Part shown: positions 36,301 through 46,906 of the stretch, piece after piece | Layout: each line of letters opens with the position of its first letter | How positions within the stretch are numbered: position 1 is the stretch's first letter | Source: Panagrolaimus kolymaensis | Lineage: Eukaryota; Nematoda; Chromadorea; Rhabditida; Panagrolaimidae | DNA: 64,000 nt | Direction: 5' to 3' | Assembly (NCBI GenBank): GCA_028622995.1 | Contig: JAJQJQ010000008.1 | Span: 1,984,001 to 2,048,000 of the forward strand | The notes under the pieces: generated by a model | The model's input: only the letters and a program-made list of their open reading frames with translations | Told to the model about the DNA's origin: nothing | Databases searched by the model: none | Position numbers and translations under genes: made by a program

Positions 36301-36617
36301 TCGATTATTAATCCATATATGAGATTAGCACCGGACGGAAAAAATTTTATTCGAGTTGAAAGTCCTGCACACATTATTTTGGGTAAAAAACTTAAATAGC
36401 TATAAAGATTATAAAACAATAATAAATTATTTTAGACAATTCCTCAACTGAAAGTCGATGCTACTGTTGCGGCAAAGAAGCGAAAATCATGCAATGCTCA
36501 ATTTGTTTGATGGCTTCTTATTGTTCGAAAGAATGCCAAAAATTTGATTGGGTCCAATTCAATCACAAAGATGTTTGCAAACATCTCAAAAGATATTCCA
36601 CCGCTGTTAATTCTTAA
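33368..36617 (+). CDS. TPR-Sel1-MYND protein lacking HEPN (copy 2)
   Basis: Exons 33368-33430, 33484-33810, 33902-34276, 34336-34654, 34704-34885, 34940-35122, 35176-35379, 35435-35768, 35839-36169, 36219-36382 and 36436-36617 give 887 aa without a frame break. Exon lengths 327, 375, 319, 182, 183 and 204 are identical to copy 1, showing tandem duplication. The HEPN exons are missing: translation starts at MSEAMNAKFAQMKDEAN, matching only the tail of copy 1 exon 3 (KFNQLKNDAN). TPR (WWRGYFRLGRAQRELGEL), Sel1 (LGLMYAEGTGVRQDYKQA), the NPYMR/IRVE domain and the MYND finger (CYCCGKEAK, CSICLMASYCSKEC) are all kept. Two acceptors are weak (TTTTGAG before 33902, TTTTAAG before 34336). It could be a HEPN-free regulator or adaptor of the same complex. 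Confidence 0.87.
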
Positions 36618-37267
36618 ACCTTCTTTTTTTGGAAATTTAAAAAATGAATTCTTAAATTTTACTATTTTTTTTTTATTTTAAAACTTTTTAAAAAATTGTT
36701 TTTCTTTTTAAATTTAAATATTTTTCTTAATTTTAATTTTGCATTAATTTAGTTTTATGGTCTTTTTTTTGCATACTGCTTTTTAAATTCTTTTTATCAT
36801 ATTTCCTTGTTATTATAATTAATCAAAAAATTATTAAATTAAGCTATTGAGTTTAAATAATTCTTAAATAATAAACTTTTAAAAAATTCGTTTTATTTTT
36901 CCTTTTGCTCAAAGCCTTTTCGTCGTAAGGATTCTCCTTGAGAATGGCATCTAAATTTATTTATATGCTGGAAAGATGATGAGTTACCAACCTAACTTTC
37001 TGGCTTGTCTAAGAAAATAATTAGAAAGAAAGTAATTGTAAGAAAAATCAATAAAAATATGCAGTTGTAAATCATAATATCGCGGTGCCTTGGATTTGTA
37101 TAATAACTGACCTTTCGCAAAAGAAAAGCTCCTGGAAGCATACTTGGCCGACCTCTATTCCTTCTAAAAATGCAATGAGCAGTAAACAAAAAGTCCTTTA
37201 AGCTTTTTTTATTGCATTTTTTCTTCATTCTTCATTTAAATCGTTTTTTGGTCGCTTCCAAATAAAA
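36618..37267. other. Intergenic with one possible membrane-anchor frame
   Basis: AT-rich. A 78-codon minus frame (36992-37228) ends in a hydrophobic segment IYNCIFLLIFLTITFFLIIF, reminiscent of the membrane tails of the TPR remnants at 43 and 48 kb, but without other shared residues; a gene relic cannot be confirmed. Confidence 0.4.
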
Positions 37268-38140
37268 ATGAGCGCTGCTGATACTTATTATGAAAAAGTT
37301 GTTTCAAAAGTTTTTGATTCTCATCGCCGACAATCTTTCTCTCTTCCACTTGGAATAATTAATTATGTAACTCAAAATCCAATCTCTGCCATGGGACTTC
37401 AAAAGCTTCAAAAAACATGTAAATATTTCTTCGCTAAAAATAAAATTATTGTTTCTGATTGGAAAACTAATTCCTTCTTCCAAGATGATGATAACCAGCA
37501 TTTTTTCCATTTTGAAGATTCAAAAGGAAAATGGGTTAAGTTTTATTTTGGTGATATCAAATTTTGGATTCTTCAAGCCGTTATCTTTCCCCATGGAATT
37601 CCAAATGACCGAATTTATCGTTGCGCAGTCAAAAAGTTAATGATTCATAATCAAGGAATGTTATTTTCTTGTCTTCGCTTATTTTTAAATGATGGAATTA
37701 AATTGTTGGATTTGATGCATAATTCTATCATCGATGACGACTACAAAAAAAGTCCTGGAATTAAGATGGTTTCATGCGATCAAATTCTTGCAAAAGTTCC
37801 AAATATTGAAAGTTTTATGTACAAAAATACATATGAAATTTTCACGACAGAAACGTTTGAAAAAATGAAATCATTGAAATTTTATTCAAAATTCGATGGT
37901 GTCATGATAAATTTTTATCATTTTTCACCAACTATAAATTTCTTACCATTCTGCAAATTTATTAAAAAGAATGCTGCACAAAACACAAAGTTTTTCTTTA
38001 AACTCAAAATGGAAAATTCAACTGATTATTTCCGTGATTTTCAAGCAAAAGCGAAACAAGAATTACTTCGTTGGTTAAAAAAGAGTAAAACAACAATTTA
38101 TATTATTACTGAAAATGGAGAAGCAGCATCAATTCCTTGA
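37268..38140 (+). CDS. FSLP-family protein, intact copy
   Basis: Single-exon 290-aa frame with every family landmark: HRRQSFSLPLGIINYV (~19-34), LQKLQKTCKYFFAKNKIIV (~45-63), IYRCAVKKL, LAKVPNIESF, TYEIFTTETFEKMKSLKF and a WLKKSKTTIYI tail. It is one of only four undamaged copies among eleven in the window. It follows the TPR gene pair in the same orientation. F-box-like adaptor role is inferred only. Confidence 0.78.
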   Translation: MSAADTYYEKVVSKVFDSHRRQSFSLPLGIINYVTQNPISAMGLQKLQKTCKYFFAKNKIIVSDWKTNSFFQDDDNQHFFHFEDSKGKWVKFYFGDIKFWILQAVIFPHGIPNDRIYRCAVKKLMIHNQGMLFSCLRLFLNDGIKLLDLMHNSIIDDDYKKSPGIKMVSCDQILAKVPNIESFMYKNTYEIFTTETFEKMKSLKFYSKFDGVMINFYHFSPTINFLPFCKFIKKNAAQNTKFFFKLKMENSTDYFRDFQAKAKQELLRWLKKSKTTIYIITENGEAASIP

Positions 38141-38669
38141 CTTATCTAATTTCAAATTTCTTGAATTTTCAAAAAAAATATTGTCGTTATTTTATCAAAT
38201 TATTTTTTTTATCTATGTTTGTGTTTACTTTTTTATCTTTAAATAAATTTACTTTTCTTTTCTATACCACTTAAAAAATAAACTTTTTAAACAAGAGTAA
38301 ACAAAAATGATGAAAAATATTGTAACGAAAGAAAAAATATTATTTTTTCTTTTCTTCCAAAATCTATAAGTTTGTCACTCTTCAATGATGGAAGTAAAAT
38401 TGTATTATAATTTTTTTTAAACTTGCCTCCGTAAAGAAAAAGGACGACAAATTCAAACGGAAATTTGCTAGTTATCGATTTTTGCTTTAAATAATCATTG
38501 TTTCTGTTGCATTTCCATTAAAAGTTTAGTGTTAGAAGAGTATAATTGATAAGACTCAAAAAGATTTTTTCTCGTTTCTCAATATTTTATCGACAAGGAA
38601 TATTGATTTATATTTTAAATTTTAATTTTTAAAAGATATTTTAAGTATTTATTTATTTGTTTTATTGCA
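38141..38669. other. Intergenic, nothing recognised
   Basis: AT-rich 3' flank and spacer; no supported feature. Confidence 0.55.
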
Positions 38670-39302
38670 AGTATAGCTGCTGAATGTTCCGATGGAATGG
38701 TGACTTCAATATCTGGAAAGCTTCTATGTTATTTATTCCATAATGAAAAGCTTGATTATATGAGTGAGAAGGAAATTGTATGGGATTAGAAGGGAATCTG
38801 ACTAAAGAAAATGATATGTTTGAAAAAGTTTTTATTAGTGGTAAATAGATAATTATTTTTAAATTAAATGCGACTGTAAAAATTTCCAGAAAAAGCCAAT
38901 TCAAATTTTACTGATAGCGCTGACACGAATTTTTGGATTGGTGCAACTGATTTAATATAATCAAGAAAATGGACATGGAATGATGGAACACCGAGGAGCT
39001 TTAAGGATTGGGATTTCGATCAACCTAGTAATATATCTGGATATGATTGTTGAGCAAGAATTATGACTTTAGAAAAAGAGAGTGAACAAAATTTGTTTTT
39101 TATTAAGTCAATTTGAAACGAAAACAATCGTTATTTTAGCAAAGCAGATGCCAGAAATCCGCGGGAAGATAAAAAAAAAAGAGATACCTAAAATTCTTAA
39201 ACTTTTTTGTTTGAAAGAATGGAACAAAATTTTATTTTTATTAAGGCAATTTCAAACGAAAACAATCGTTATTTTATCAAAGTCGAAGCCATTAATATAA
39301 TT
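38670..39302 (+). pseudogene. C-type lectin domain relic
   Basis: Fragments in shifting frames match a C-type lectin fold: CSDGMVTSISGK, CYLFHNEKLDYMSEKE, then after a possible intron NFWIGATDL, an in-frame TAA, KWTWNDGTP, FKDWDFDQPSN and GYDC, then a TGA. The WIGATDL and W-x-W-x-D-G-x-P words are typical of the family. The last part (NLFFIKSI, NENNRYF) occurs twice in tandem, at about 39085-39150 and 39225-39290. Several stops and frame changes make it non-functional. Confidence 0.65.
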
Positions 39303-39589
39303 GTTTTTGAATAATTGCTGCACAAAAAATGTGTTCATAATAAAATATTGTAATATCATTTAGACATCAAAAGACCGATTTGAAGCATTTGAATATTGTT
39401 GTTAGTTTGTTTGTGCATTTTTCCTTGCCAGTGCAAATTTTTTCCGACCTTTACTTATTATTTTTTTTCTCTTTTTTTATAGTCATTTTCTGAAAAGAAA
39501 AGACTGTTTAGTTTGTAGGAATAAAAAATTTAACTCTCAGACTATTCGCGTCTGACTATTGAACCAAAGGAACAAATCCTATGTCTCCG
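39303..39589. other. Intergenic, nothing recognised
   Basis: AT-rich spacer between two relics. Confidence 0.5.
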
Positions 39590-39680
39590 TGTTTTTTTCG
39601 CTTTTTGTCGACATTCGTCCATCCAAATCCTGCAACTTTTCAAACACCTCAGCGTCAATATTTTTGCCTTCCATTTGGAC
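39590..39680 (+). pseudogene. FSLP-family fragment (N-terminus only)
   Basis: Reads FVHPNPATFQTPQRQYFCLP then FGL, nearly identical to the start of the copy at 40485 (HPNPATFQAFKPQYFCLPFGL). Homology ends exactly at TTTGGAC, where a GC-rich palindromic segment begins. The rest of the gene is not downstream. Confidence 0.78.
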
Positions 39681-39758
39681 TAGGGTTGGTGTCGCGACCG
39701 ATTTTGGAAAATTTCATGGTCGCGACAGGTCGCGACCGACCAGTCGAACGACCGCTAC
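39681..39758. repeat. 78-bp GC-rich palindromic insert
   Basis: Contains GGTCGCGACC-type palindromes (GTCGCGACC, GGTCGCGACAGGTCGCGACC) and begins TAGGGTTGG, ending CCGCTAC, termini much like those of the 76-bp foldback at 5045-5120 (TAGGGTGG ... CCCCTAC). No matching target-site repeat is visible. It truncates an FSLP copy. Confidence 0.65.
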
Positions 39759-40484
39759 AAATCAAAAGGGGTTGATAAAAAAAGATTATGATGGCCATAA
39801 TGTAGCTAACGTGATTTTAGCTAATAAAAACACCGAATCAATGTATTTATTTTAAATATTATGTCGAGAAAAAAAGAATTAAAGAATAAGCAAAAATAAA
39901 AAAAGCTTAACGACTATAATTGAATGATGCGCTACCCAAAATTTTGGTGTAAATAAGTTTTTTTTTGTTGCTAAAACCTCTAATATTCCAACGATACCTA
40001 TTATTATATGATATTTGAATAAATTTCCGACTTTTTTTTTGATAAACTTATAAATGTTCTTTTCGTGATTTTCGAACCTATTTGGTTGAATATTCTTAAC
40101 ATTGCGCTATGTCTTTAAAAAAAAACAAAGATAACTTTGAATTTATTTTTGTAAAAAAATTTATCTTTACTCAAGAATTTTTTTATAAAAAGTAAATTAG
40201 AAATGATAGTGTCACTTTTACTACCACACTACGTCTTTAACGAAACTAAGCAAAAAATTTTATAAAACTTCGCTAATAAAAAAATTTATAGCATTTTTAA
40301 TTGCTTCAAATTTGAATGAAAGAAAATATGAATGTTTTTAGAAAAGTGCGTTGAAAGAAGTTTGTTCCAAAAAAAATCATATATATTTTTCTCTATCTTT
40401 TTAGACGTCGTCAATAGACTCAAATGCAAATAAGTTTTTGAACTATTTGAACATTTATCTTTGTGAAGTATATTTTTTTCTAAT
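39759..40484. other. Intergenic, nothing recognised
   Basis: AT-rich; no supported feature. Confidence 0.55.
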
Positions 40485-41317
40485 ATGAAACTCGTCCATC
40501 CAAATCCTGCAACTTTTCAAGCATTTAAGCCTCAATATTTTTGCCTTCCATTTGGACTTATTTCTTATATCAACACTAATCCTTGCTCAGCAAAGGGATT
40601 GGAAAAACTTCAAAAAACTTGCAAATATTTTTTTGCTAAAAATAAAATTGCTGTTGTTGATGCTCCCTTTCGTTTAGATAGTACATTGTACATTTATATT
40701 AATAATTCTAAAGATGGTTTTTATCGTATTGATCTTCCATCCAAAGGTATAAAATATTGGCTAATTTTAAAACTTTATATTCATCAAAATGAAAATGTTT
40801 TATCAAGCATTTATCGTTGCAACCTAAAAAAATTAAATATTTTTCGTCAAAATTTAAAATTAGCTGAATTACATTTTCTTTTCAATGGTGGAAAAATAAC
40901 TTCTCTATGTCTAAACAAAGTTAATGTTTGTGATGCTCATGAAAATTTAATTACATGAGATCAAATTCTTGCTAAAGTTCCTAATGTCCGAGATTTTATA
41001 TACGAAAGTGAAAATGAAATTTTCACAATTGAAACTTTTGAAAAATTATGTTCAGTTAAACTTAATTCAAAACTCAATATTTTTGCTTTATTTTTTTATC
41101 AAATGCTTACGACTATCGATTTCTCAATTTTATGCAAATTTATTATAAAAAATATGGGAAAAAATCGCATGTTCATATCGCTTTCAATAGCATTGAATTA
41201 ACATATAATAATTATGGATTTTTGACAAAGATAAACCAAGAATTATTTCCTTGGTTGAAAGATAACTATGTTTCAATGGAACTTCTCTTCGCTGATATTC
41301 GCAGAATTATTAATTAA
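40485..41317 (+). pseudogene. FSLP-family copy with nonsense and frameshift
   Basis: The frame from 40485 gives HPNPATF, PQYFCLPFGLISYI, GLEKLQKTCKYFFAKNKIAVV, IYRCNLKKL, then stops at a TGA (40957-40959) where paralogues have Cys in the S-C-D-Q motif. The frame resumes at once with DQILAKVPNV and ENEIFTIETFEK and then shifts at ATATGGGAAAAAATCG (41152-41167). The rest, HVHIAFNSIELTYNNYGF to RRIIN, is open to 41317. The frameshift is shared with the 10.2-11.1-kb copy, so both descend from an already broken gene or share an alternative ending. Confidence 0.8.
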
Positions 41318-41821
41318 GAGATAATTATTGATAATAAAGTTTGGCAATTACGATGCTTTAATTTTTTTGTTTTTTCAATTATTTATTATTTATTTGTCTT
41401 TTGTTATTTTTTGTATGTTATGCTTTTTCATACATAAATTACTCATTAGAAATTCAAAAAAAAAAACAAGGTCAATCTTCAGGGTAAAAAAACAACAAAA
41501 CTAAGAACGCTTAAGTCGAGAAAAAAATGGGAGACCTCTAAGGATAAATTGGAATATCGATATTTTTTTTATCCGATAATAATAGTAGAGGTTTTATTTT
41601 GAATTTTTGCTTCCTTCTTTCACAACTTTATTTTTTCTTCTTTCCTATCTTTGATGAAAAAGAGAATTTAGGTCGTTGACTTACTGAATATTTTTTTCAT
41701 AAACAAGGCCTTTGATTTTTTATTTATTTATTGAAAAATGACTGAATGCAACAAAACCAATCAAAATAAAAAATACTTTTTTGTAAAAGCATAAAAATTG
41801 AAAAAGAAATTTAATGTAAAT
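41318..41821. other. Intergenic, nothing recognised
   Basis: AT-rich 3' flanks of two convergent genes. Confidence 0.55.
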
Positions 41822-42876
41822 TTAACGGAAAATTTCAGCAATTTCGTCGTTGTTGAGAGCAAGAAATCCAGAGGTTTTGCAGATGTGGGGAATGTTATGA
41901 CGTATCCAAGAAATCAAAAAATCTGTTAGTTTGTTATCAAAGTACATTTGCGCAAGCTTCAAAAGCTCACAAGAATTTTCAAAAGTAATTGTAGCGATGA
42001 GTAATTCGCGAGTATAAATCTGCAAAATGTAAATATACTTTACATAATTGGGTTTGAACGTAAAGACTAACCATAAAACTTTCAATTTGATATTTCCTTG
42101 CAATTTTGAATAATTCTATTTCATTGCCCTTGCTATCCTTTATAATATCAGTTTCGCAAAATTCAATCATTTTTTCAACAATTTCTGGTTCAAAATCATT
42201 TATTTCAACTCGATTTTCTTTTCCTTCTTTGAAATTTTTGGAAATCATCGCGCAAAAAACTGGAGAGCGAGCTTGCAAAATAGCTTTATTTACCTGAAAA
42301 TAAAAAAATATATAATCCAATTTTAGTAAAGAATGTTTACCTTAAAAGTCTTGGGTTTGCATTCAATTGTGAATTGAGAATATTGTCTCAAATCGTCTGC
42401 TAAAACATTTCTAGTTTCAGGTTCCATTAAAACTTTTTCTTTAATTTCAAATATTTCTACAAAATTTTTTGAAACTTTGCCATTAGGATAATAGCATGCT
42501 GAAATTTTTTTTTATAACTTGGTACTTATTTTTTCATTATCATTGTAAGAAACATAAATAGGATCAAATTTCTCCTGCGAGCTATAAAAACGCACACGAT
42601 ATTTGTAACAGACACTATTGATTGGAGAAAAAAGAGTGATTTCATTGCTAAAAAAATCACGTCCTAAAATAATTAAAAATTATGCAATGTATAGTTTTTT
42701 TAAAGTAGCAACAAACCCGGTATGGACCAAATTTTTGGATTTTTGATATTCATAACTTCAACTTTTAGCTTGGCAATAAGATGTTCCTAAAAATTTTGGA
42801 CTTAATCATTTTTTTGTTTTGCCTTAAAAAAACTTACACCATCATATTTGCAGGATAATACAGACAAGGTAGCCAT
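41822..42876 (-). CDS. BTB/POZ protein (copy 2)
   Basis: Exon 1 (42876-42838) encodes MATLSVLSCKYDG; exon 2 starts at 42786 (EHLIAKLKVEVMNIKN). Later exons carry FFSNEITLFSPI, VLADDLRQYSQFTIECKPK and the BTB core RSPVFCAMISKNFKEGKENR, DFEPEIVEKMIEF, ARKYQIESFM, and end with a BACK-like exon finishing EIFR. One intron near 42485-42535 is only ~49 nt and is needed to remove a stop. Reads as intact. Likely a CUL3 adaptor by family. Same gene order with a downstream TPR remnant recurs at 46.9-49.8 kb. Confidence 0.82.
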
Positions 42877-43248
42877 TTTTTTTTGAGAGATCAGGCAACA
42901 AAAAATAGGGTTAATTCCTTATTAATAATCCTAAGCTCACAAAAATTATTCGGGCAAAATTGCTAAACTAATCAGATGAATACTTATTGCAAGTACCCAA
43001 AAAATAAATTATTACAAAAACAAAAAATATATTAGGGGCATTCTTCACAACTCTGAGACTATATTTTCTTTTGGACAAAAATAATAAGTATAGTATTGTC
43101 CCAATAATATTTTTTGTTTTCCGGCCTCGTTATGATCATTGATCAAAGTATTTCTTTAAAAAATTTTCCTCGCAAGAATGCAATATTTTTATGAAAATGT
43201 TTTTTTATTATTGTTGGCGTTAATAAAATTTCTGACTTTTTTAGTAAT
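42877..43248. other. Duplicated spacer between BTB and TPR remnant
   Basis: Shares wording with 47916-48391 (GGCATTCTTCACAACT / GGCATTATTCACGAAC; AATATTTTTTG; TGATCAAAGT / TGATCGAAGA), supporting duplication of the whole BTB-TPR block. Confidence 0.55.
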
Positions 43249-43865
43249 TTATTGAGTTGAAAAAATATAAAAATATGTACTTAAATAGGCAACGATTACA
43301 ACAATTAAAGCATAGAAATTAAAATTTATCCTTTGTGGAGCCAATGGTAAATCTTCAGCAACCACATTTTCTTCTTCTCCTGAATCGTCGGGTGTATCAA
43401 TCAATGATGTTGGGTTCAAAATTTGAGGCACTGATTGAATAAAATCTGAGTTGAGCTTTAATAAATCAATTAGGAGTCAACGTTATAATGGATGAAGATG
43501 ATGCGTTAGGTAAATAAAACTCTGCATCTGAATAACAAGCGATTCTTTGAATTTCCATTTTTTTAAGCTCACACATTTTTTCTAAAAATCTTTTTGCTGC
43601 GAATTCATATGGTAAAAAACAGGGTAATTGCTTCTTTTCACTTTCTAAACCAGCCTCATAGGATTCAAAAAATTTTAAATCATTTTTTTGTTATTAAAAT
43701 ATGATGCATAGTTTTTCGATAATGAGCCGCAGGAACACTTTCATGATCAATTGGGGCAGCTTCAAGAAAGGCATCAAATGCAATAATAATGTTGTTTGTT
43801 TGTTGCTCCTGTGAACCTGCAACGATTCCTCGCAAATACAAAAATCGAAGAGATTTTGGATAAAT
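43249..43865 (-). pseudogene. TPR-gene remnant with C-terminal membrane anchor
   Basis: Starts at an exon boundary (TTTTCAG) with IYPKSLRFLYLRGIV, matching exon 10 of the HEPN-TPR genes, then AHYRK, and after a frame change ESYEAGLESEKKQLPCFLPY and FLEKMCELKK. A stop interrupts a Ser/Thr-rich linker. The last open part, PQILNPTSLIDTPDDSGEEE to YALIVVIVAYLSTYFYIF, ends in one hydrophobic span in place of the MYND finger. All upstream domains are missing. Closest to the remnant at 48.4-49.8 kb. Confidence 0.7.
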
Positions 43866-44560
43866 CTGAAAATTGATTTTGTTTCGAACATAAGTAAAAA
43901 TAATATTATTAACATTTGTAAGATGGATTAAAATTAAATGGGCTACAATTATTTTCTGAATTTGTGCAAATATTTTAATTATCCCGACATTTTTTTATTT
44001 TACTATTTTTTTGTGATGTTTACACTAAATTTTGATTTCTTTCATTTCGTTTTTTCTTTTCGTAAAAATTTTTTCGCATTTTATAGTGGAAATGACCATA
44101 AAGATCGATGATTTGAGTCAACAATAGACACTCCTTTTGCAATAAATTGTTCACAGATAAGAGCGAGGTTTTTCAGAAATAAATATTCCTTTTTTAAATA
44201 TTTTTTAACTAACAATAAAATTTTTCTTGTAAAAAGCAATAAAATTGTTTGTTAAAATTTTTAACCTATAAGCAGAACAAAGCTACGAAACCTGATAATA
44301 ATGTACAATATTTGTTTTAAAAAATGTTTTTTTTTTCTATTAAAGATCAAATTTTGTATTATGTGTATGAGAAAGAAAAGACTTTTTTAAAACTGTGATA
44401 ATTTCTTTTCACATGTTATTGATTAATTTTTTTCCTTCCTTCCTTCTTTTTATATTTTGTTTTTAGCTGGTAAATTTATAAATTATTTCTTTTTATTGAT
44501 TTCATATTGCTGCTGGGTTTTAAAAAAATAATGGAATTTTAAAAAAATATTTGGAAAATC
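43866..44560. other. Intergenic, nothing recognised
   Basis: AT-rich spacer in front of the HEPN-PABP gene; probably holds its promoter. Confidence 0.5.
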
Positions 44561-46665
44561 ATGGAAAGAATCGATAATAATGAGTAAAATTTTAAATACA
44601 TTTTATTTTTATTTTTAATTTTAGAGAAAGCTTTCAGGCATCTGAGTTATTCCAGAATTCATAAATTCCATGATAAAGATCACAAAAAATTACAACAAAT
44701 TTTTTGTAAACGATGGTCAATTTATAGAGTTCTTCAATGTCCAAATGAGAAAAGTCAATGGGAAGATGGTGAAGAATGTGGTGGAATTATTGCTGAATTA
44801 TGTTCACCCTTATCTATGCCAGAATTCAAAGTAAACTTAAGAACTGGGAAAATTAATTTATGGAATAAAACTTTAACAAAAATTGCTATACAAAGCATTT
44901 CAAAAGTCCTTCAAGAAGATTATGGTGTATTATTTTATAAAGAAGAAAACAATTTAATTAATGAAGAAGATTATGAAGAACCTAAGTGTATCATCGATGC
45001 AGCTGGTCTTTCTTCCGGTGATCCAACAACTTCTTCACTCAATCCAAATGTTGAAATTACTAAAAATTATTCAAATTTACTCACGGCATCAATAAAAGTT
45101 ATTAATCTTCACCCAGAAATAACAGAAGCTAAACTTTTTGAAAAGTTTTCTTCTATTGGCCCAGTATTATCCGTTAGAGTTTTCCGTGATGCCAACACGA
45201 GATGTTCTCTTGGGTATGCTAATGTTGCCTTTCAAAATCCGGTTGATGGTTAGTACAAGTTTAATATAAAAATCATACATTTTAATATTTTAGCTGAACA
45301 TGCTTTGGACACCATGAATTTTGACATTATGAATAATAAACGTATTCGTATTATATGGCCATACCCTTTATTTGTCCTTCAGGAGATGGTAATATTGTCT
45401 TTAAAAATATTGGCAAGCATCTCGATAACAAATCTCTGTATGAGACCATTTCGCTTTTTGGAAAAATTCTTTGTTATAAAATTGTTACTGATGGTGAAGG
45501 CCAAAGTCGAGGTTATGGTTTTATTCATTATGAAACTGAATATGCTGCTTTGCAAGCAATCCATGTAAATGGTATAGTCTTTGAAGGCAAAAAAATCTTT
45601 GTTGGAAAGTTAATACCGAGGTTACAACGTTGTGTAAACATCTTCATCAAAAATCTTGATGACAACATCATGGATGATGGCCTTCGCAGTCTTTTCGAAA
45701 AATACGGGGAAATAACCAATGCTAAGGTTAGTTAAATTTGTTTCAAAGCACTCATTACTTTTCTTTAATGTTTTAGGTTATGTGCTTTGAAAATTCTGAT
45801 AATGCTACGAAAGCTGTTATTAATATGAACAAAAAAATAATTGGTAATCAGCTACTCTATGTTGCCTTCGCTCAACGGAAAGTCGAGCGCAAGACTCAAC
45901 TTGCTTCACAATATATGCAACGTTTGGCTAACACGCGTCTCCAGAATCCCAACAACTTGGCTGGAACTATGTATGCCCCATCTCAAGGCGGTTACTTCAT
46001 TTCCTCTGGAACGCTTCCCCGTCCATTCATTGCTGGTATGCAAGGACAAATACGAAATCCATCACCTCATTCGAATAATGTTGCTGATAATCAATATGCA
46101 AATATGCAGAGTTATGTTATGCCTGATGGTCTATTCAATCAAGTTCATCGCCCTCGTAATGGCATGAGTCCTCTATTCCAAGGTCAACCGCGTCCAACTC
46201 GTATGCCAATGCAAACTCAACCTGATGTCCGCCATAATCTTGCAGTAATTTCCTATTTGTATATTTCCACTTACTTTACATTTATTTATGTTTTAGCCAA
46301 ATGCTGGTCAACCACAATACTATCAACAATACAATCCCGTTGTTCAACAACAAATGCGTCATCAACCACCTGAATCTATTCGCCAAACTACTGGTGGAAT
46401 AGAATCCATCAGTACTTATTTGTTAGCTCAAGCTTCTGATGCTCAACAAAAGCAAATGATTGGTGAAAAACTTTATCCTCGCATTTCTCGCATTGCTCCA
46501 AATGAGGATGTTGGAAAGATTACTGGCACGATCCTTCAAATGGATAACTCAGAATTGTTAATGATCCTGGAAAATGATGACCTTCTCAAAAGCAAAGTAG
46601 CTGAAGCTACTACTGTTCTTTTTAATTCAAAAAGAGAAGGGAAGCTGAAAATTATTCCTTCATAA
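44561..46665 (+). CDS. HEPN-poly(A)-binding-protein fusion
   Basis: Exons 44561-44583, 44638-45248, 45294-45341, 45383-45726, 45777-46244 and 46297-46665 give 620 aa. Exons 1-2 carry the HEPN module ([44 protein letters not shown]), but the domain breaks off before the helix with the R-x4-H motif. Then come RRM1 ([20 protein letters not shown]), RRM2 ([29 protein letters not shown]), a further RRM most like PABP RRM4 ([20 protein letters not shown]) and a C-terminal MLLE domain ([19 protein letters not shown]). The last RRM lacks ~15 residues including RNP1, exactly at the exon 4/5 junction. PABPs bind poly(A) tails and, by MLLE, PAM2 partners. The frame holds only if a 41-nt intron (45342-45382) is real; otherwise there is a frameshift. 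Confidence 0.85.
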
Positions 46666-46906
46666 TTTACTCCTCAATCAGTTGGGTGGCATTCACTTGT
46701 TTGCGAGAAATTTTTGAAATGTGGAATATCCATTTTTATCCGAAAATGTTTGAACGCAAAGAACAAAAATTGAAAAAATTTATATACGAATTAAAATTGG
46801 TTATACATATTTTCCCTGTTTTTATATACTAATAATACAAAAAAGTTGAGTGTAATAAAAGCAATAAAATCAATCAAAATAAAGAAAAAAAAATAAACTA
46901 AAAATT

